NCBI RefSeq assembly: GCF_028128615.1
Contig: NZ_AMDP01000002.1
Coordinates: 310,001 to 374,000, forward strand
Direction of reading: 5' to 3'
DNA length: 64,000 bases
Origin: Enterococcus sp. 5H
GTDB taxonomy: Bacteria > Bacillota > Bacilli > Lactobacillales > Enterococcaceae
Made by a program: the position numbers and the translations under genes. Below the pieces are notes generated by a model. It did no database searches. It saw nothing but the letters and a program-made list of their open reading frames with translations, and was not told the DNA's origin. Below are positions 30,934 through 38,208 of the stretch, piece by piece (position 1 is the stretch's first letter; every line of letters begins with the position of its first letter).

Positions 30934-31488
30934 TTGAAATCTAAAGAGTTTTTGCATACAACATTATTTTTTGTCGGCTTAGTAGTCGTGTTATTTTTAC
31001 TAAGACAATTTGTATTTACACCAGTTATGGTTAAAGGTCATTCGATGGACCCTACTTTAGCTGATGGTGAACGAGTGATTGCATTAAAAAACACAAAAAT
31101 TAAACGATTTGATATTGTAACGTTTCCAGCGCCAGATGAGCCGAAGAAAAATTATATTAAACGTGTGATTGGCTTGCCAGGTGAAACAGTTGAAATGAAA
31201 GATGATGTTTTATACATTGATGGCAAAGAAGTGAAAGAACCATATCTTGATGAATTTAAAGGTGAATTAACAGATGGTGATCCATTAACGTACGATTTCA
31301 CTTTGGAAGAAGTGACTGGAGAAAATAAAGTGCCGGAAGGTCATTACTTTGTAATGGGAGATAACCGTAGAAATTCTAAAGATGGAAGAATGATTGGCTT
31401 TATTAGTGAAGATAAGATTTTAGGTGATGTTAAGTTTGTTTTATGGCCATTGAATCGTTTTGGTGTACTGTCAACAGACGGTAAATAA
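30934..31488 (+). CDS. lepB: Signal peptidase I
   Basis: The membrane-bound serine protease removes signal peptides from exported proteins. It has 184 residues from the TTG at 30934, which is seven bases after the GGAGG site; the ATG at 30928 is only one base after it and so cannot be the start. One N-terminal membrane anchor (TLFFVGLVVVLFLLRQF) is followed by the catalytic dyad: Ser37 in GHSMDP and Lys76 in IKRVIGLPGE. MGDNRRNSKDGRMIGFI is the conserved box E. It is the Gram-positive SipS/SPase-I type. A terminator follows. Confidence 0.94.
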   Translation: MKSKEFLHTTLFFVGLVVVLFLLRQFVFTPVMVKGHSMDPTLADGERVIALKNTKIKRFDIVTFPAPDEPKKNYIKRVIGLPGETVEMKDDVLYIDGKEVKEPYLDEFKGELTDGDPLTYDFTLEEVTGENKVPEGHYFVMGDNRRNSKDGRMIGFISEDKILGDVKFVLWPLNRFGVLSTDGK

Positions 31489-31515
31489 AATTAGTTTTTC
31501 TAATATTTAGTCAAT

Positions 31516-31557
31516 AAAAAAAGCGAGTAGCAAAGAAATGTGCTGCTCGCTTTTTTG
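31516..31557. terminator. Bidirectional terminator between lepB and the ArsR-type regulator gene
   Basis: AAAAAAGCGAG and CTCGCTTTTTT pair, with an inner GCA/TGC stem. Confidence 0.85.
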
Positions 31558-31594
31558 TTATTTTATTTTACTGTTATATAGTTAGAATTGTTTT

Positions 31595-32524
31595 TTAATT
31601 CGCTTGGATTTTCAGTTCATCTGAGTAATATAAATTCAAGATAATATTTTGTTTATGGTTGCCAAAATTTTCTCCAAAAAGAGTAATTCCACCTTTATTT
31701 TTCGCATCTGTTTCAATTTCAAAACGTAGTTTGATAAAAGGGTTATTTTCTAAATCTAAGTCTTTAATCGTAATATCTGAATATTTTTCGCCATCAATTC
31801 CTGTGTCAAGAGTATTGATACGCAAATGTTTTAAAAGTCCATATTGACTAAAGTGATCGTCCCACCAATCAGGAGTATAGTGACCTCTAGTATCAGAGTA
31901 ATTTCCCGGAACGGTGTAGACAGCTACTTTTTGATCGTTTACATAAATTGAAATGTCACTTGGCCAAACGTTATTTGATAATGGAAATTCAGAAGAAACC
32001 TCGAAACTAATCTCCAATAGTTCTGGTATTTGACGCTCTTGAAGTAGGTTAGGAATCTTATACTCAACAAAGCCTTCTGAAAACCAAAGTAGCGATGCAT
32101 CAACACGATTGCTATCCATAAAATATTTAGGTTCATCCGCTTTACCAACTATTGAGGTAGCAGTAGCTAAACCACAAGTTGGTTTAATTTCAAAATCAGT
32201 AAAATGACCGATTTTTAAGTCTGTTGTATGCAGCTTATAAGCATGATAAATTTGTTCAGGAAAACGAATATGGATATCATCAATACCAAGATAGACTAAT
32301 TTTTGTACACCGGATTTTCCAGGAAGTTTTTCTGATTTAACAATGCCTGCTTGCTCCAATTTTTGAATATGACGGGTAATGATTGCGTTACTCAAATTCA
32401 TTTTTTCTGCTAGTTGGCTCATATTCATCTTTTTCTTCCCGATTAATTGGATAATAGCTAATCTGGTTTCGCTGGCCAAAGCGTCATAAACCTTCAGCGA
32501 ATTTTTACTAATATCTAATTCCAT
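31595..32524 (-). CDS. ArsR-type winged-helix regulator with a large C-terminal domain
   Basis: The N-terminal 85 residues are an ArsR/SmtB-like winged helix (ASETRLAIIQLIGKKKMNMSQLAEKM, read in two pieces, then LSNAIITRHIQKLEQAGIV). No metal-binding Cys cluster is present. The remaining 220 residues are beta-rich and aromatic (YTPDWWDDHF, VYTVPGNYSDTRGHY), perhaps a sugar-sensing jelly-roll domain; that is inference. The gene is divergent from a sugar ABC/GH2 operon. Closely similar palindromes precede its own gene and that operon, so it is probably the local repressor. Shine-Dalgarno GAGGAGG. Total length, 309 residues, is far above the 100-120 of standard ArsR. Confidence 0.85.
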   Translation of the reverse strand: MELDISKNSLKVYDALASETRLAIIQLIGKKKMNMSQLAEKMNLSNAIITRHIQKLEQAGIVKSEKLPGKSGVQKLVYLGIDDIHIRFPEQIYHAYKLHTTDLKIGHFTDFEIKPTCGLATATSIVGKADEPKYFMDSNRVDASLLWFSEGFVEYKIPNLLQERQIPELLEISFEVSSEFPLSNNVWPSDISIYVNDQKVAVYTVPGNYSDTRGHYTPDWWDDHFSQYGLLKHLRINTLDTGIDGEKYSDITIKDLDLENNPFIKLRFEIETDAKNKGGITLFGENFGNHKQNIILNLYYSDELKIQAN

Positions 32525-32540
32525 GTTATCCTCCTCATAT

Positions 32541-32568
32541 ACAACTTTAACTATTTAGTTAAAGTTGT
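32541..32568. promoter_or_regulatory. Operator palindrome of the ArsR-type regulator (own gene)
   Basis: ACAACTTTAACT-ATTT-AGTTAAAGTTGT is a perfect 12-4-12 palindrome between the regulator start codon and its likely promoter. The core TTTAACT-N4-AGTTAAA recurs at 32701-32717 in front of the sugar operon. Confidence 0.75.
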
Positions 32569-32642
32569 ATTCTTATTTTATAGTTTACCATATCAGGTGT
32601 TTAACCGTAAAGTGAAACGTATATTTTTCTTTTATATCTTTA

Positions 32643-32671
32643 TTGACAACGCTTTCTTTAAATGGTATTTT
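32643..32671 (+). promoter_or_regulatory. Promoter of the sugar ABC/GH2 operon with overlapping cre-like site
   Basis: TTGACA (32643-32648), a 17-bp spacer and TATTTT (32666-32671) preceded by TG. The cre-like TGACAACGCTTTCT (32644-32657) matches the consensus at 13 of 14 positions and covers the -35, which suggests CcpA repression. Confidence 0.65.
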
Positions 32672-32700
32672 AATTTCAAGTTAAACAATTTTTGTTTTTG

Positions 32701-32717
32701 TTTAACTTTATAGTTAA
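32701..32717. promoter_or_regulatory. Operator palindrome in front of the sugar ABC/GH2 operon
   Basis: TTTAACT-TTAT-AGTTAA repeats the core of the palindrome before the regulator gene (TTTAACT-ATTT-AGTTAAA), with the same 4-bp spacing. It lies about 25 bp after the expected transcription start. Another AGTTAAAG half-site is at 32745-32752. Confidence 0.65.
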
Positions 32718-32768
32718 TTTAATTAGTTTAGAATTGAATTAATAAGTTAAAGAAAGGTGAGGGAAAAA

Positions 32769-34037
32769 GTGAGGAAGAAAAAACTGATTTTAGGAGCGTC
32801 AATTGTTTTGATGGGGGCACTATTACTTGCTGGATGTGGTGGTTCTAAAGATGGAGGAGGCAGCAGCGCAAAAGAAATTACTTTTTGGAATCCGTTTACA
32901 GGAGCCGATGGTTCCAATATGAAAAAAATGATTGATGATTATAATAAAACAAATCCTGAGTTCAAAATAAAAAATGTCTCGCTTAAAGAGGGCGACATGT
33001 ATGCCAAGATTCCTACAGTCGTAAATTCGGGCAAAAATATTCCTGATTTGACTATTGTTCATGCGGAACGAATTAAACAATTTAAAGATAATGATATGTT
33101 GAAAACCTATGATGAAGTGCTCAAAGAATACCCGGACATTAAAGCAGAAAATTATGTTGCAGAAGCTTGGAATTTAGGGGAAATTGATGGCGAACGTTAT
33201 AGCTTACCTCTGGATATTCATAGTTGGGGAACGTATTACAATAAAGATTTGCTGAAAAAATATGCACCTAATGCTATGGACGATGATATTTTAACGTTTG
33301 ATGAAATTATTGAAGCAAGTGAAAAAGCAAAAGCTGATGATGTCCGGGGAATTGCGGTTACATGGGTTAAACCAAATTATTTATCCTTGATGGCTCAGTA
33401 TGGCGGGAAATTAACAGAAGATGGTACTGCACCGACACTTGATACTGAAGCAGGTAAAAAAGCCTTTGAAATGTGGAATACTATGTATGAAAAAGGTGTA
33501 ACAACTCAAGATGGTGAAGATCCAACCCAACTATTTTTGAGCGAAAAACTATTGTTCTTCCCAGAAGGAATCTGGATTCAAAACAACATCAAGGATGCAA
33601 AATTTGAATGGGGTTTAACGAATTCACCTCAAGTAACGAATGATCTATCTCAGTCAGTCAATTGGGCTTCCTCTCATCAATTTGTGATGTTCAATTCTAA
33701 AGATCGAAGTGAAGAAAAAGAAAAAGGCATCGGGAATTTTATTAACTGGTTACGTGATAATTCATTAGAATGGGCAAAAGCTGGACAAAACCCTGCAACG
33801 TTAAGTCTTTTGGATGATCCGGAATATACTGAAATGCCTCAGTCTATTTTCTTGAAAACACCTGAAGAACAAGCGACATTGAAAATTTTTGATTATAAAT
33901 ATAATGGATACGTATCTGAATATCTAGATGCTCATGGTTTCGATACGATTTTTGGAAAAGTATCTATTGATGAAACGTTAAAAGATATGCAAAAAGAAGT
34001 TTCAGATAAAATCTCAAAAGATGATTCTGGGAAATAA
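32769..34037 (+). CDS. Sugar ABC transporter substrate-binding lipoprotein
   Basis: The protein is an extracellular family 1 solute-binding protein, 422 residues. GTG at 32769 is six bases after AAAGGTGAGG; an in-frame GTG at 32757 lies inside that site. The signal peptide (KKKLILGASIVLMGALLLAGC) ends in the lipobox LLAGC and is followed by a Gly/Ser linker. EITFWNPFTGADGSNMKKMI and FPEGIWIQNNIKDAKFEWG are typical of oligosaccharide binders. It is the first gene of the operon regulated by the ArsR-type protein. Substrate unknown; the GH2 genes suggest a beta-linked oligosaccharide. Confidence 0.92.
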   Translation: MRKKKLILGASIVLMGALLLAGCGGSKDGGGSSAKEITFWNPFTGADGSNMKKMIDDYNKTNPEFKIKNVSLKEGDMYAKIPTVVNSGKNIPDLTIVHAERIKQFKDNDMLKTYDEVLKEYPDIKAENYVAEAWNLGEIDGERYSLPLDIHSWGTYYNKDLLKKYAPNAMDDDILTFDEIIEASEKAKADDVRGIAVTWVKPNYLSLMAQYGGKLTEDGTAPTLDTEAGKKAFEMWNTMYEKGVTTQDGEDPTQLFLSEKLLFFPEGIWIQNNIKDAKFEWGLTNSPQVTNDLSQSVNWASSHQFVMFNSKDRSEEKEKGIGNFINWLRDNSLEWAKAGQNPATLSLLDDPEYTEMPQSIFLKTPEEQATLKIFDYKYNGYVSEYLDAHGFDTIFGKVSIDETLKDMQKEVSDKISKDDSGK

Positions 34038-34062
34038 AATGTTAGGTTACTGAGAAGAAGAG

Positions 34063-34168
34063 AACTGATTCGAGTAATGATGCTATCAGTTGTTTAAAGC
34101 CCACGTATAGAGTGAGAATAGAAAATTTCTGAAGATAAAGTAAAAATGTGTCTGTTCTCACTTTTGTA
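34063..34168 (+). other. Two hairpins between binding-protein and permease genes
   Basis: AACTGAT 34063-34069 pairs with ATCAGTT 34085-34091. AGTGAGAATAGA 34111-34122 pairs with the region ending TTCTCACT 34155-34162, followed by TTTG. Such spacers usually stabilise the upstream mRNA or cut read-through, which gives more binding protein than permease. Confidence 0.5.
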
Positions 34169-34201
34169 TTGGGGTGATTTATAGAAAAGGGGTTTTTTTA
34201 T

Positions 34202-35107
34202 ATGCAGTCTGCTATCAGTACAAAAGTAAAAACAACCAAAAGGAAGCGTAATGTTTTACCTTGGTTCTTTTTAGCACCTCATTTATTGATTTTTGCAATC
34301 TTTTTTTTAATTCCAGTTTTATTTGGCATTTATATCTCATTAACAAATTGGGATTTAGTTAATTCTCCAACATTTGTTGGTCTAGATAATTATAAAGAAA
34401 TTTTGTTTAACTCGGATTCGACGTTCTATACACAATTTCACAATGGATTTAAAAACACATTTTTATTCGTCCTTTTTTCAGTTCCGTTTTGTATAGTGGT
34501 ACCGTTGTTAATTGCTGCAGCTTTGAATACGAAGCCTAAACTGGGGAAATTGTTTCAATCGATTTTTTATTTGCCGTCTCTTTTCGCGATTTCTGCTGTG
34601 GTAATTATTTGGACATTGATATTTAATGTGACTTACGGACCAGTGAATAATATTTTTAATCTAGATACTGTTTGGTTAGGAACACAACCTTATGCTTGGT
34701 TTGCCTTGGTTGTCGTAACAGTTTGGTGGACAATTGGTGGAAATATGGTGATTTATCAGGCGGCGCTTAACGGTATTTCAAAAGATTTTTATGAAGCAGC
34801 CGACATTGATGGCGCATCAGCTGTTCAAAAATTTTTTAAGATCACCTTACCAAGTATTAAAGGACAAATTCTTTATACCGTTGTAATGACAACGATTGCG
34901 CAATTTAATGTTTATGGACAACCATTAATGTTAACTGCTGGAGGGCCTAATAATTCCACTCGTGTTCTATTAATGTATATTCAGCAAAATGCCTTTGGCT
35001 CTGGTCAATCAATTGCTGGGATTGCTTCAGCGATGGCCGTTCTATTAGGGATTTGTATTATGATTGTTGCGGCATTGCAGTTTAAGTTTCTAAATAAAAA
35101 AGATTAG
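34202..35107 (+). CDS. Sugar ABC transporter permease, MalF-like
   Basis: The 301-residue membrane subunit has six predicted helices: the N-terminal LLIFAIFFLIPVLFGIYISL, then FLFVLFSVPFCIVVPLLIAA and others. The ABC-coupling EAA loop is EAADIDGASAVQKFFKITLP. It probably pairs with the next permease in a heterodimer. The Shine-Dalgarno AAAAGGGG is ten bases before the ATG. No ATPase is encoded in the operon, so a shared MsmX/MsmK-type ATPase elsewhere is expected. Confidence 0.92.
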   Translation: MQSAISTKVKTTKRKRNVLPWFFLAPHLLIFAIFFLIPVLFGIYISLTNWDLVNSPTFVGLDNYKEILFNSDSTFYTQFHNGFKNTFLFVLFSVPFCIVVPLLIAAALNTKPKLGKLFQSIFYLPSLFAISAVVIIWTLIFNVTYGPVNNIFNLDTVWLGTQPYAWFALVVVTVWWTIGGNMVIYQAALNGISKDFYEAADIDGASAVQKFFKITLPSIKGQILYTVVMTTIAQFNVYGQPLMLTAGGPNNSTRVLLMYIQQNAFGSGQSIAGIASAMAVLLGICIMIVAALQFKFLNKKD

Positions 35108-35117
35108 GAGAATCCTG

Positions 35118-35960
35118 ATGAAAAAGAAAAAATTATCAAGTTCAAAAATTGTTTCACTACTTTTTCTGCTGTTAATGGCATTTGTTTGGATTGTCCCAAT
35201 TTTATGGGGAGTCGTAACGTCATTTAAATCAGAAATGGAACTGATGACAGCTGGATTTAAATTTTTACCAATTGAATGGGTGATGAGCAATTACACAGAA
35301 TTGCTTTTTGATAATTCGAGTACACCGTTAGTTCGCTGGTTTTTAAATTCTTTATTTATTTCTGTGAGTCACTCGCTGCTAGTATTGTTAGTGGTTTCGT
35401 TATCTGCATTTGCGTATAGTCGTCTAAATTTTAAAGGGAAAACGTTGTTGTTTTCTTTTTTGATGGCTACGATGATGTTTCCGAGTGTAGTCAATTTGAT
35501 TCCGTTGTACAAAATCGTTGATACTTTTGGCTGGGTAAACTCGCCATTAGCGATGATTGTTCCAGGTGCAGCTGGTGTATTTAATATTTTTCTGGTTAAA
35601 CAATTTATGGATAATATTCCGAAAGAATTTGACGAGGCAGCGCGGATTGATGGAGCAGGAGAGTTTGCGATATTTTTAAAAGTTATATTACCTTTGATGA
35701 AACCGGTATTGTTAGTGGTCACACTGTTCTCTTTTACAGGTTCATGGAATGATTTTTTGTGGCCGTCGATCGTTTTCAATGATATTGATAAAATGCCGAT
35801 AACACCAGGTTTGCAGTTGCTTCAAGGGATGTATCAAGCGCAACCGACTTTATTGATGGCTGGAGCTTTAGTTGCAATTATACCAACATTCGTATTGTAT
35901 TTATTTGCGCAAAAATACTTCTTGGAATCTATGTCATTATCAGCAGGAGTGAAGGGATAA
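35118..35960 (+). CDS. Sugar ABC transporter permease, MalG-like
   Basis: The second membrane subunit has 280 residues and six helices. Its EAA loop is EAARIDGAGEFAIFLKVILP and the C-terminus reads AQKYFLESMSLSAGVKG, which is typical of the MalG/CUT1 group. It lies 10 bp after the MalF-like gene and its stop overlaps the next ATG (TAATG), so it belongs to the same operon. Confidence 0.93.
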   Translation: MKKKKLSSSKIVSLLFLLLMAFVWIVPILWGVVTSFKSEMELMTAGFKFLPIEWVMSNYTELLFDNSSTPLVRWFLNSLFISVSHSLLVLLVVSLSAFAYSRLNFKGKTLLFSFLMATMMFPSVVNLIPLYKIVDTFGWVNSPLAMIVPGAAGVFNIFLVKQFMDNIPKEFDEAARIDGAGEFAIFLKVILPLMKPVLLVVTLFSFTGSWNDFLWPSIVFNDIDKMPITPGLQLLQGMYQAQPTLLMAGALVAIIPTFVLYLFAQKYFLESMSLSAGVKG

Positions 35961-36424
35961 TGAATCGGAAATTAGAACGGACATTAGTTACAATTTTAGG
36001 TTGTTGGCAAATAGTTGATGGTGTAATTACGATTCTTTTTTACAGTATGTATAAAAGAAGTCAAATCAGCAGCATCAGTAATCTTTCGAACGAAAATGCT
36101 CGAGCTATTGACGCGGTTTTCGGAAATATTTTTATTTTTATAGGAATTTTCGGTACGATTTTAATAGGTTTGGGTTTGTTTAATTTGGTCGTTGCTAAAA
36201 GATACATTAAAGATAATCAAATAAATAAAAAAATTGGTGCTTGGCTGATTGGTTTAAGCATTATATCTTATTTTTCAATGGATATTTTAAGTGTTGTGCT
36301 AAGTATGGCGGCAGGGATTATTTTACTATCGAAAAACAAGGGAATTCGGTTGAACCAAGAGAAACAAGTAGAAGGACTAAAAGGAAAGTTGAGTGTGATA
36401 AATGAAAAGAGCAGAGTATCCTAG
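35960..36424 (+). CDS. Small integral membrane protein in the sugar operon
   Basis: I do not firmly recognise this protein. Its 154 residues have three or four membrane helices: VTILGCWQIVDGVITILFY (about 9-27), NIFIFIGIFGTILIGLGLF (about 55-73) and GAWLIGLSIISYFSMDI plus LSVVLSMAAGIILLS (about 92-125). A polar tail follows. The pattern recalls DUF4064-like proteins, but that is a guess. It overlaps the MalG stop by one base and the first GH2 gene by 23 bases, so it is cotranscribed. Its role in sugar use is unknown. Confidence 0.7.
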   Translation: MNRKLERTLVTILGCWQIVDGVITILFYSMYKRSQISSISNLSNENARAIDAVFGNIFIFIGIFGTILIGLGLFNLVVAKRYIKDNQINKKIGAWLIGLSIISYFSMDILSVVLSMAAGIILLSKNKGIRLNQEKQVEGLKGKLSVINEKSRVS

Positions 36425-38192
36425 GCCACAGTTTGTTAGGGAAAAGTGGCAAAATTTAAATGGAACATGGAAGTTTGCCTATGATGACAAAAATATTGGA
36501 AAAAAATCTGGCTGGTATTTAGGTAGTGAAAATTTTCCAGATGAAATTGAAGTCCCATTTGTTTACCAATCGGAATTAAGTGGACTTCATGAACGAGCAG
36601 TACATGAAACTGTTTGGTATCAACGTGAGTTCGAAGTGGATCAAGTGGCTAAAAACCAGCGTGTGTTGCTACATTTTGGAGCGGTTGATTATGAGGCGGA
36701 AGTCTATGTAAATCAACAGTTTGTCGGAAGACATCAGGGAGGACATACTTCATTCTCCTTTGATATTACAGAAGCGATCACAGATAAGCGACAAGTTGTT
36801 ACAGTTAGAGTGAGTGATCCTTATGAAGATGAAACGATTCCTCGAGGAAAGCAATTTTGGGAAAAGGAGTCGCGTGGTATTTGGTACACTAATTCAACTG
36901 GGATCTGGCAAACTGTATGGCTGGAAGTTGTACATCAAACGTTTGTTGAGAATATTCAATTTACACCTGATGTCGATCGAGGCTTTGTGGATATTTCATT
37001 GCAAGTCTCAGATGCCGCGAAAAACTTATCAGTGAATTATAAAATTAGTTATAAAGGTTTAAAAATCATCGATGACACAGCGCAATTGATGAGTAAAAAT
37101 AATCGAATGAGCTTCGATATTTATCAAAATCGGATTTTTAGAAGCAATTTTCATGATAAAGGGTGGACGTGGAGTCCTGAAGAACCCAATTTATTTGAGA
37201 TTGAAATTGTATTATTAGATGATGAAACTATTTTAGATCGGGTCGAAAGTTATTTTGGTATGCGAAAAATACATACTGAATCAGGAATGACCTTTTTAAA
37301 TAATCAGCCCTATTATCAAAAGCTAGTTTTGGACCAAGGTTATTGGGAAAAAGGACTGCTAACAGCACCGTCAGATGAAGATTATAAAAAAGACATATTA
37401 TTATCCAAAGAGATGGGGTTTAATGGTTGTCGCAAACACCAAAAGACATCAGATCCACGTTTTCTTTATTGGGCAGATAAACTTGGTTTTATTGTATGGG
37501 GCGAGTGTGCTTCGGCGCCGATTTATACTGAAAAAGCAGTTGAACGTTTAACTAAAGAATGGTTGGAAATTATTGAGCGTGATTATAATCATCCTTCAAT
37601 TATTACGTGGGTTCCTTTAAATGAAAGTTGGGGAGTACCTGAGATTCATCATGATTTACAACAGCAGCATTTTTCGGAAGGTTTGTATCATCTAGTGCAT
37701 GCGTTGGATAAAACGAGATTAGTGATTTCAAATGATGGATGGGAAATGACCAAAACTGATATTTGTGCGATTCATAACTATAATCACGGCGCCAAAGAAG
37801 ACACAAAAAAATATGATTGGTTTAAAGAAACATTAGCGACTAAAGCAAATCTATTAGCTTATCCACCAGGAAAGTGGGCCATTTATGCTAAAGGCTATCA
37901 GTATCAAGGAGAACCGATTATGTTAACAGAGTTTGGTGGGATTGGATACAAAATTTCAAAGCAAAATGGTTGGGGCTATACTTCTGTTAAATCGTCGGAA
38001 GAGTTTGTAGCAGAATATCAACGAATTATGGCAGCGATTTATGAATCTAAAGGCTTATGGGGGTTTTGCTATACACAGCTAACAGATGTGGAACAGGAAA
38101 TTAATGGCCTGTTAGGCTATGATCGAAAACCCAAATGTGATTTAGCCGAAATAAAGAAAATAAATGATCAATTTTATCCAGAAAGAATTTGA
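36402..38192 (+). CDS. Family 2 glycoside hydrolase (first of two paralogues)
   Basis: The cytoplasmic enzyme has 596 residues and no signal peptide. An N-terminal jelly-roll sugar-binding domain (RPQFVREKWQNLNGTWKFAY) is followed by an immunoglobulin-like domain and a TIM barrel. Acid/base Glu408 is in PLNESWG and nucleophile Glu510 in LTEFGGIGY. It lacks the C-terminal LacZ domains, so it is closer in size to beta-glucuronidase and small beta-galactosidases. Substrate cannot be read from sequence. The start lies inside the previous gene. It is followed after 16 bp by a related GH2 gene. Confidence 0.9.
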   Translation: MKRAEYPRPQFVREKWQNLNGTWKFAYDDKNIGKKSGWYLGSENFPDEIEVPFVYQSELSGLHERAVHETVWYQREFEVDQVAKNQRVLLHFGAVDYEAEVYVNQQFVGRHQGGHTSFSFDITEAITDKRQVVTVRVSDPYEDETIPRGKQFWEKESRGIWYTNSTGIWQTVWLEVVHQTFVENIQFTPDVDRGFVDISLQVSDAAKNLSVNYKISYKGLKIIDDTAQLMSKNNRMSFDIYQNRIFRSNFHDKGWTWSPEEPNLFEIEIVLLDDETILDRVESYFGMRKIHTESGMTFLNNQPYYQKLVLDQGYWEKGLLTAPSDEDYKKDILLSKEMGFNGCRKHQKTSDPRFLYWADKLGFIVWGECASAPIYTEKAVERLTKEWLEIIERDYNHPSIITWVPLNESWGVPEIHHDLQQQHFSEGLYHLVHALDKTRLVISNDGWEMTKTDICAIHNYNHGAKEDTKKYDWFKETLATKANLLAYPPGKWAIYAKGYQYQGEPIMLTEFGGIGYKISKQNGWGYTSVKSSEEFVAEYQRIMAAIYESKGLWGFCYTQLTDVEQEINGLLGYDRKPKCDLAEIKKINDQFYPERI

Positions 38193-38208
38193 AAAAGAGG
38201 AGAAGTGT

